Part shown: positions 58,251 through 64,000 of the stretch, one piece after another
How positions within the stretch are numbered: position 1 is the first letter of the stretch
How the letters are laid out: every line of letters starts with the position of its first letter
From: Carnobacterium maltaromaticum DSM 20342
GTDB taxonomy: Bacteria; Bacillota; Bacilli; Lactobacillales; Carnobacteriaceae
Assembly (NCBI RefSeq): GCF_000744945.1
Contig: NZ_JQMX01000001.1
Location: 1,674,001 to 1,738,000 of the forward strand
Direction: 5' to 3'
Length of the DNA: 64,000 bases
The notes under the pieces: generated by a model
What the model saw: only the letters and a program-made list of their open reading frames with translations
The model's database searches: none
What the model was told of the DNA's origin: nothing
Translations under genes and position numbers: made by a program

Positions 58251-58603
58251 AAAGTTTGTTGAGCCGATTAGGCCTAGCAAGAAAATAGGGAGATTTGATG
58301 TGGCGTTTTTTGCCACCTCGAAATTTCATCTTTTTCTCGAAGGACTGGCTCAAAAGAACTAGCCGAAGAAAAAGTTTGTTGAGCCGATTAGGCCTGGCAA
58401 GAAAATAGGGAAATTTGATGTGGCGTTTTTTGCCACCTCGAAATTTCATCTTTTTCTCGAAGGACTGGCTCAAAAGAACTAGCCGAAGAAAAAGTTTGTT
58501 GAGCCGATTAGGCCTGGCAAGAAAATAGGGAAATTTGATGTGGCGTTTTTTGCCACCTCGAAATTTCATCTTTTTCTCGAAGGACTGGCTCAGAAGAACT
58601 AGT
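58251..58603. repeat. Three tandem copies of a 120-bp unit
   Basis: Copies at 58251-58370, 58371-58490 and 58491-58603 (last slightly short). Copies 2 and 3 differ from copy 1 at two bases (CCTAGC/CCTGGC and GGGAGA/GGGAAA), and copy 3 has one more change near its end. Each unit holds a hairpin GTGGC/GCCAC within GAAATTT/AAATTTC and outer GAGCC/GGCTC. On the minus strand it is translatable for 108 residues, but that frame only reflects the 120-base period. It lies between ddl's terminator and murF's RBS. Confidence 0.95.
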
Positions 58604-58640
58604 TCATATAATTGTGAGAGTTAGAATAGAATAAGTTTAT

Positions 58641-58671
58641 TAAAAAGCTGAACATTTCTGTTCAGCTTTTT
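58641..58671. terminator. Bidirectional terminator after ddl
   Basis: AAAAAGCTGAACA/TGTTCAGCTTTTT stem with T-run on both strands. Confidence 0.88.
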
Positions 58672-58676
58672 ATTTC

Positions 58677-59756
58677 TTATTCGTCGCTTTTCATTTGGTA
58701 AGCTTGACGCTCTTCAAAACGGCGTAAAGCTAACTGAATTAGCTCTTCTACAAGATCACCATAGCTTAATCCAGTATTTTCCCACAAAAGAGGATACATA
58801 CTAAACTGAGTAAAACCTGGCATTGTGTTCACTTCATTAATAAATATTTCATCGTTAGCTGTGACAAAAAAATCACAACGACTTAATCCGCTACCATCCA
58901 ATACCTCGAAGGCTGCTGCCGCATACTCGCGTAATTGGGCTGAAACTGAATCAGGTACTAAAGCCGGTATTTGAAGTTGAACATCGTTGGTTAGATATTT
59001 AGAATCGTAATCATAAAAATCAACTGATTTTACAATCTCTCCTGGAACTGATGTATGAACATCGGCATTCCCTAACACAGCTACTTCTATTTCCCGAGCC
59101 TCAATTCCTTGCTCTACAACAATTCGTCGATCATATTTCAAAGCTGTTTTAATTGCCGAAATCAATTCAAAGCGATTTTCAGCTTTGGTAATTCCAACAC
59201 TAGAACCCATATTTGCAGGCTTAACAAACATTGGATACAACAAACTTCCTTCACATCGCATAAATACCTGCTCTTCATCACGTAACCACTCATTTTTTAA
59301 AACTGCTACATAAGGAACTTGTGGAATTCCTGCTTGCTGAAATAGGTACTTACTAATTATTTTATCCATTCCACATGCGCTAGCTAAAACTCCAGTACCC
59401 ACATAAGGCATATTGATTACTTCAAATAAACCTTGGACTGTTCCATCTTCACCATTAGGTCCATGAAGAACTGGGAAAATAACAGCATCTTCTTCTTTTA
59501 AAGAAGTTGGTTGTATTTCAACACCACTTAATTGTTGATCATTAGTAGTTTCGTCATTAAACTTAAATTTTAGTTGTTCATGATTTGTTACTGGTTCAGT
59601 TAATACGGGGCCTTTAATCCATTGCCCTGCTTTAGTAATGTAAATAGGTTGAACTTCATAATATTTATAATAGACTTCTTTAATAATCGAAAAAGCAGTT
59701 AAAATTGAAATATCATGTTCTGCACTTTTACCACCATAAATTAGAGATATTTTCAT
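58677..59756 (-). CDS. ddl: D-alanine-D-alanine ligase
   Basis: Joins two D-Ala with ATP. 359 residues, ATP-grasp fold with GGKSAEHDIS near the N-terminus, VKPANMGSSVGI, and the metal-site EVNTMPGF. The specificity loop reads DFYDYDSKY: the tyrosine after F is the form of D-Ala-D-Ala ligases, whereas D-Ala-D-Lac ligases have Phe there. The organism should thus make ordinary, vancomycin-binding precursors, from this gene at least. GGAGG precedes the ATG. Confidence 0.97.
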   Translation of the reverse strand: MKISLIYGGKSAEHDISILTAFSIIKEVYYKYYEVQPIYITKAGQWIKGPVLTEPVTNHEQLKFKFNDETTNDQQLSGVEIQPTSLKEEDAVIFPVLHGPNGEDGTVQGLFEVINMPYVGTGVLASACGMDKIISKYLFQQAGIPQVPYVAVLKNEWLRDEEQVFMRCEGSLLYPMFVKPANMGSSVGITKAENRFELISAIKTALKYDRRIVVEQGIEAREIEVAVLGNADVHTSVPGEIVKSVDFYDYDSKYLTNDVQLQIPALVPDSVSAQLREYAAAAFEVLDGSGLSRCDFFVTANDEIFINEVNTMPGFTQFSMYPLLWENTGLSYGDLVEELIQLALRRFEERQAYQMKSDE

Positions 59757-59891
59757 CTAATACGTTCCTCCAAGTTTTACTTAAAGTTAATTTAAATTCC
59801 TAGTGAATCAACCGTATTGTAACATACTTTTCGAATCCATGAAATAACAATTTCATTCAGAGAAAACAATCTCAACTTACTTTACTTTATT

Positions 59892-60209
59892 CTAATGCGA
59901 GGTCAATTTTAAGCCAACTACACCGATAATAATCAGCGTAACAAAAATAATTTTTTTGAAGCTCCGGCTTTCACCAAAGAAAATCATCCCCCACAAGACA
60001 CTCGCTGAGGCACCAATTCCTGCCCAAATAGCATATGCCGTACCAATTGGGATTGTTTTAGAAGCAATTGATAACAAATATAAACTCATCCCCATAACAA
60101 TCATGGATAAAATACCATAAGATTTCAATCTAAAGCCTTCTGATTTCTTTAATAAGACTACGAAACCCAACTCACAAAAACCAGCCACAACCAAACTAAT
60201 GAATCCCAT
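59892..60209 (-). CDS. SMR-family transporter, second subunit (YkkD-like)
   Basis: 105 residues and four helices with the conserved membrane glutamate in AGFCELGFVVLL, and GTAYAIWAGIGA in helix 3. Its ATG overlaps the stop of the partner gene by one base, the mark of paired SMR exporters that form heterodimers (YkkCD, EbrAB). Substrates may be guanidinium or lipophilic cations. Confidence 0.88.
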   Translation of the reverse strand: MGFISLVVAGFCELGFVVLLKKSEGFRLKSYGILSMIVMGMSLYLLSIASKTIPIGTAYAIWAGIGASASVLWGMIFFGESRSFKKIIFVTLIIIGVVGLKLTSH

Positions 60210-60535
60210 TATGCTTCTCCTCCTTCACTTAATTTCAAACCTAATATTCCAACTAATAATAGAGACAAGGCGGTAATTTTCAACAAACTTACGGATTCAC
60301 CTAAAAATAGCATTCCCATAATTGCTGTACCAGCTGTGCCAATTCCCGTGAAGACTGCGTAAGCAACTCCTACACCTAATTTTTTCATAGCTTTTTCTAA
60401 AAAAATAAAACTAATAACAATAAAGACAATCGCAATTATACTAGGAATTAGTTTTGAAAAACCATAAGAAGCATCTAGATAATACGCCCAAATAATCTCA
60501 CAAATCCCTGCAGCTATTAAATATATCCATTCCAT
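60209..60535 (-). CDS. SMR-family transporter, first subunit (YkkC-like)
   Basis: 108 residues, four helices, membrane Glu in AGICEIIWAYYL, VAYAVFTGIGTAGTA in helix 3 and a C-terminus LKLSEGGEA like YkkC. GAGG is 8 bases before the ATG. The leader, 60536-60660, has small hairpins (TTAGC/GCTAA) and a short RBS-preceded frame (MLDSG), but I found no known guanidine riboswitch. Confidence 0.88.
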   Translation of the reverse strand: MEWIYLIAAGICEIIWAYYLDASYGFSKLIPSIIAIVFIVISFIFLEKAMKKLGVGVAYAVFTGIGTAGTAIMGMLFLGESVSLLKITALSLLLVGILGLKLSEGGEA

Positions 60536-60662
60536 TTTAAAATCCTCTTTTCTTTTTTTGTTTTGTTTACTTACCCTTTAGCTTTTTAATTGCTAATCAT
60601 CCACTGTCTAACATTCAGACCACTCTCCTTAATTAATTTTTGTTTGACTTATATGTAAAAAA

Positions 60663-60696
60663 ATAGGCCCTAGAATGCATGGCACATTCTAAGGCC
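60663..60696 (-). terminator. Terminator of the 60748 gene
   Basis: GGCCTTAGAATG/CATTCTAGGGCC stem with seven T on the minus strand. Confidence 0.82.
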
Positions 60697-60747
60697 GAAA
60701 TTCTCTACTAACTTTATTTTATTTGTTTGGTCTCTTAATTTTTATTC

Positions 60748-61512
60748 TTACATACTCGTTAATAAGGATTCTACTTCTTCCACTGACCATGAAGCATCCT
60801 TTCGATCGTAGCAAATTGTTGCTAAGCGTTCACGATCTGAAAATGGTTTTCCAACTTCTCTTAACCGATCCTCAACTAAAAAGACAGGTATACAATATAG
60901 ATTATCACGAACTTCAACTTGTTTCAAGGAAAATAAAGCCCCTTCTTTTAAATAAGGTACTAGCTCATTTATTAAACAGGTTGGAATAGGTTCAATCGTT
61001 TGCGGTTTTTGAAAGAAACTTCTTTTTTCATTCATCTTTTCTGCCAACGCACTTGTCAAAGTCCTACTCAATAATGCATAAAATTGATCTAAATAACGGT
61101 AATAAACTTTTGACATCGCATCTGGTAACGTTAAATAAATGAAATTATTTTGTAATTTATAATAAAAAGGTGAATGAAGGTGTGTATGAGCGTGAGCAAT
61201 ATAAAGGAGTTCTGAAATTTCAACTGGGGTCAGTTGACGCAAAAGTTCGATACTTTCAAAATCAATCCACTTATGTGCTTTTTCAGGGAATTTACTACAG
61301 TCATCCAGATACCGTCGAACATTTTCACGTCCACGAATAATTCTAAAGCCTGTATGTGACTCAAATTCTCCGACACCTTTTTTTGCATCTAATAACAGAA
61401 TATTTTTAGGTATCTTTCTCAACGACTGCTGAAAATGATTAATATCCATACCTTTACTCAACACATGGTTCGTAACACTGTCTAGATGAACATAAATATA
61501 TTCTGTTGCCAC
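60748..61512 (-). CDS. Conserved hypothetical protein, 254 residues
   Basis: I do not recognise the family. It is soluble, with no signal sequence or clear metal site. Notable parts: RIIRGRENVRRYLDDC (about 57-72), LLYIAHAHTHLHSPFYYKL with a histidine cluster (about 102-120), and a C-terminal VEDRLREVGKPF. GTG start at 61510-61512 has GGAGG 9 bases upstream, and its own terminator follows, so the gene is real. The histidine cluster could bind metal, but this is a guess. Confidence 0.75.
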   Translation of the reverse strand: MATEYIYVHLDSVTNHVLSKGMDINHFQQSLRKIPKNILLLDAKKGVGEFESHTGFRIIRGRENVRRYLDDCSKFPEKAHKWIDFESIELLRQLTPVEISELLYIAHAHTHLHSPFYYKLQNNFIYLTLPDAMSKVYYRYLDQFYALLSRTLTSALAEKMNEKRSFFQKPQTIEPIPTCLINELVPYLKEGALFSLKQVEVRDNLYCIPVFLVEDRLREVGKPFSDRERLATICYDRKDASWSVEEVESLLTSM

Positions 61513-61652
61513 AATGCAAATCCTCCCCCTAGTTTTCTTCTTACTCCTATTGTACTACTAAACGAACAATTAATCTGTATCAATTGTATGATATATCTAT
61601 TACAATTTTCTTTTGTAAACGCTCTATTGCGTCAATATGGTGACAATTATTC

Positions 61653-62555
61653 TTACATTTTTTCTAAACGCTCAATTCGATTGCTTGTCGCTGGATGTGT
61701 CGCAAAAAAAGAATCTTTTGTTTCATCTTTTTCTTTTTTAAACGGATTTTCAATGTATAAAGCTGCACTACTTGGGTCAGCAGATTCCATCGGTTCACTC
61801 TCTGAAATTTTACGTAAAGCTGAGATTAAACCCTGTGGATTCCTTGTTAACTCCACTGCAGATGCATCTGCTAGATATTCACGATTACGTGACAAGGCCA
61901 TTTGAACCATTGTTGCAGCCAACGGTGCTAAAATCATGAAAACAATTGATAGAACCAGCATAATGGCTCCTCCACTATCTTTATTATTACTGCTGCTTCT
62001 ACGGCCACCACCACCCCAAATCATCATACGAGTGCCAATACTAGCTAATAAAGCAATAACAGCAACTAAAGCCAAAGCGATGGTCGATAGGCGGATATCA
62101 TAATTGCGGATATGAGATACTTCATGGGCCATCACGCCTTCTAGTTCTTCACGATTTAATTTGTCTAACAATCCTGTTGTACAAGCTACAGAAGCATTCT
62201 CTGGGGAATTTCCAGCAGCAAAAGCATTTGGGCTTGGATCGTCAATGATATAAATTTTCGGCATTGGAATACGCGCAACTATTGAAAGTTCTTCAACGAC
62301 ATTCCACAACATTGGATACTGCTCTTTACTAGTGATTTCAAGACCCCGATTTAGCCCCATCACTACTTTTGTTGAATTAAAAATCATCATAGCCATATAA
62401 ATCAAAGCTAAGACTGCTGCCAAAACTACACCGGATACAGCATTATTCCAATTCGCATAACCCACTGCGGCTCCAATTAAAGCCACTAATACAAAAAACG
62501 CAAACATCACAACAATCGTTTTCCGTTTGTTTTGTTCAATTTGTTGACGTAACAT
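61653..62555 (-). CDS. htpX: HtpX-family membrane metalloprotease
   Basis: 300 residues: two N-terminal helices, zinc site HEVSH (144-148) with the later Glu in [14 protein letters not shown], and further membrane segments at about 155-215. Degrades damaged membrane proteins. Downstream of lemA, a common pairing in Firmicutes. Confidence 0.96.
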   Translation of the reverse strand: MLRQQIEQNKRKTIVVMFAFFVLVALIGAAVGYANWNNAVSGVVLAAVLALIYMAMMIFNSTKVVMGLNRGLEITSKEQYPMLWNVVEELSIVARIPMPKIYIIDDPSPNAFAAGNSPENASVACTTGLLDKLNREELEGVMAHEVSHIRNYDIRLSTIALALVAVIALLASIGTRMMIWGGGGRRSSSNNKDSGGAIMLVLSIVFMILAPLAATMVQMALSRNREYLADASAVELTRNPQGLISALRKISESEPMESADPSSAALYIENPFKKEKDETKDSFFATHPATSNRIERLEKM

Positions 62556-62776
62556 TATTCATCCCTCTTCTCATAAGCCCATATAGTAGATACTTTCTAC
62601 TATACAATTAATTAAATTCGTGTTAGTTTTGACTAAAAAAGCCACTTAGAAAAGAAAGAGACTAAGCTCTTTAATTTTTAAGGGGCTTTCCAAATTATTT
62701 TATCCACCCCAAAAACTGGTGTCCCTCTATACAAAATAGAGGCGTTTCTTTGCTATGATTCATTTTCACAAAGGGC

Positions 62777-63331
62777 TTAGAAAGAAACTTTTGGTACTGC
62801 TTTTTCTTCAGTTGGCGTTTCTAGCATTTTTTCTTCAGTGAATTTATGAATTCCAGCAACTATATTACTTGGAAATGCTTGAATTTTAATATTATAAGTT
62901 GCCACGCTTGAATTATATAATTGACGTGAATAAGCAATTTTATTTTCAGTTGCTGTTAACTCTTCTTGTAATTGTTGGAAATTTTGATTAGCTTTCAAAT
63001 CTGGATAGCTTTCACTCAAAGCAAAAATAGTTTTTAATGAATCACTAATTTGATTTGAAACTTGCATTGCTTCCTCGTGGTTCCCTGCTGGAACTTGAGT
63101 CAATTGATTACGCATCTCTACTACTTTTGTTAAGGTATCTTTTTCGTGTGCTGCATACCCTTTAACTGTTTCAACTAAATTAGGAATTAAATCATTCCGA
63201 CGCTTTAATTGTACATCGATTTGACTCCAAGCCTCTTGTACCCATACTCTTGCCTTAACTAATCCATTGTAAATGCTTGCATAAAATAAGACTAATAAAA
63301 CAATAACTACTATTCCGATAATCCATCCCAT
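62777..63331 (-). CDS. lemA: LemA-family protein
   Basis: 184 residues; N-terminal helix (about 4-22) and a helical bundle with [20 protein letters not shown] and [15 protein letters not shown]. Function is not known in detail. AAGGAG precedes the ATG. Between it and htpX, about 62725-62755, lies a hairpin (CCTCTATTTTGTATAGAGG) without strong T-run. Confidence 0.94.
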   Translation of the reverse strand: MGWIIGIVVIVLLVLFYASIYNGLVKARVWVQEAWSQIDVQLKRRNDLIPNLVETVKGYAAHEKDTLTKVVEMRNQLTQVPAGNHEEAMQVSNQISDSLKTIFALSESYPDLKANQNFQQLQEELTATENKIAYSRQLYNSSVATYNIKIQAFPSNIVAGIHKFTEEKMLETPTEEKAVPKVSF

Positions 63332-63617
63332 TACTATTCCACTCCTTCACAGTACTTTCTTTCTTAATCCTATCAAATAAACCTACAAAAATAAAGTAAA
63401 GTTTCTTATAAACTCCTGAATAATTCATAGCTTTAATTCTTTGGTACATTTTATTGAAATATGTATCACTAATATCCCTATCAACTGATTTTGACTAAAA
63501 AGTTACTTCAAACATTCACTGTTCAAAAATATTGAGGAATAAATTTTGGGTGTAAGGCATTTTGAGCATACTTCTCCCTGGATAACTTCCCAGTAAAAAA
63601 ATCGTTAGATTGTTGGA
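63332..63617. other. Intergenic DNA between lemA and the IS, no gene seen
   Basis: The lemA promoter and one end of the insertion sequence should lie here; the terminal inverted repeat cannot be fixed without the other end. Confidence 0.4.
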
Positions 63618-64000
63618 TTAGATCCATTGACTGGCTCGCCTCAGGCGAGCAAAGACCCTGTAGAATTCATTCTGATACACATGATAACTAGATAATTTGA
63701 GATAGACTCGTCTACCCGTTTGGACTAATTTCCCAGCAACTTTCAGAAACTTCAATCGAATAGAATGAATGGTCATTCCCTTTTGGACTTCCTCAAAGCC
63801 AATCGTTCTTAAGAAGTTGACTAAGTTGTAAGCTATCAAGCTGAGCATCATTCGGACATGATTCTCCAAAAAGCGAGGACTGTCTGTCTTGTCAAAGTAA
63901 AAGCCAGCTTTCGCTTCTTTAATGAAGTTCTCCATTGTGCCACGTTTGGCATAGAGAGAAAAGATGGTATCAGGAGAAACATTTTCTGATAGATTCGTCA
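63618..64000 (-). mobile_element. IS transposase (IS1380/IS4-like DDE), C-terminal part
   Basis: The visible 127 codons, open to the window edge, carry the Y-(2)-R-(3)-E-(6)-K signature in YAKRGTMENFIKEAK, the last acidic residue of the DDE site being the Glu. Downstream, MMLSLIAYNLVNFLRTI and VYLKLSSYHVYQNEFYRVFARL are typical of the C-terminus of IS1380-type transposases. The stop at 63618-63620 is intact. Nothing in the visible part is broken, so the element could be active. The N-terminal part lies outside. Confidence 0.82.

Noticed and set aside
58243..58569. 108-residue open frame on the minus strand in the tandem repeat
   Set aside because: The unit length of 120 bp is divisible by three, so any open frame is tripled. 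No RBS fits and the product is a threefold copy of a basic peptide.
58251..58603. CRISPR-like array
   Set aside because: The units are continuous 120-bp tandem copies with no unique spacers, and no cas gene is present.

Overview
The window is an AT-rich Firmicutes chromosome segment of Lactobacillales type. The 16S rRNA (minus strand, about 47049-48604), the gene repertoire (cdaA-cdaR-glmM, acpS-alr-mazEF, lemA-htpX, a glmS ribozyme) and the use of GTG/TTG starts behind strong GGAGG ribosome binding sites suggest a Carnobacterium-like organism, perhaps near C. divergens or C. maltaromaticum. That species guess is from memory of 16S sequence and was not checked by search. Most genes lie on the minus strand.

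Layout: 1-8.9 kb is a peptidoglycan-sugar salvage locus. A minus-strand operon (murQ, PTS IIB, PTS IIC, a small membrane protein, a GlcNAc-kinase-like ATPase, mupG, PTS IIA, anmK) faces a plus-strand gene for an LPXTG-anchored GHL10 glycosidase. 9-16 kb holds a small membrane protein, signal peptidase I, a candidate structured RNA, tRNA-Leu, a SprT-like protein, a GyrI-like protein, tex, an Na+/H+ antiporter and a phosphatase. 16-19.1 kb is a MacAB-like efflux operon with a palindromic operator at its promoter. 19.1-21.4 kb is a small AT-rich island with a two-gene ABC transporter and a decayed regulator. 21.5-33 kb has a cystine transporter, a GGDEF protein, glmS with its self-cleaving ribozyme, glmM-cdaR-cdaA and yfhO. 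33.2-33.8 kb is a tRNA/5S cluster. 34-42.6 kb holds an L-LDH interrupted by a stop codon, a GH1 glycosidase, an M20 amidohydrolase with an MFS transporter, a secreted protein with an apparent ATA start, tRNA-Glu and a KimA-like potassium importer. 42.6-48.9 kb is a complete rRNA operon (16S, tRNA-Ala, 23S, 5S, tRNA-Asn, tRNA-Thr) with tandem promoters. 49-64 kb holds trmR, a CBS protein, queT under a preQ1-I riboswitch, a MazEF-like module, alr, acpS, cshA, a Bax-inhibitor-like protein, murF, a triple 120-bp repeat, ddl, an SMR pair, a hypothetical gene, htpX, lemA and the edge of an IS.

Several genes converge on cell-wall metabolism. Salvage (anmK, mupG, murQ, PTS, kinase) should yield GlcNAc-6-P. 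The amino-sugar trunk (glmS, glmM) makes precursors, and alr, ddl and murF build the stem peptide. Cyclic-di-AMP synthesis (cdaA/cdaR) shares an operon with glmM, and a KimA-type potassium importer, a known c-di-AMP target family, lies about 10 kb away. Regulation visible in the sequence includes the glmS ribozyme, a preQ1-I riboswitch, a long cshA leader with a terminator-like hairpin, and palindromic operators.
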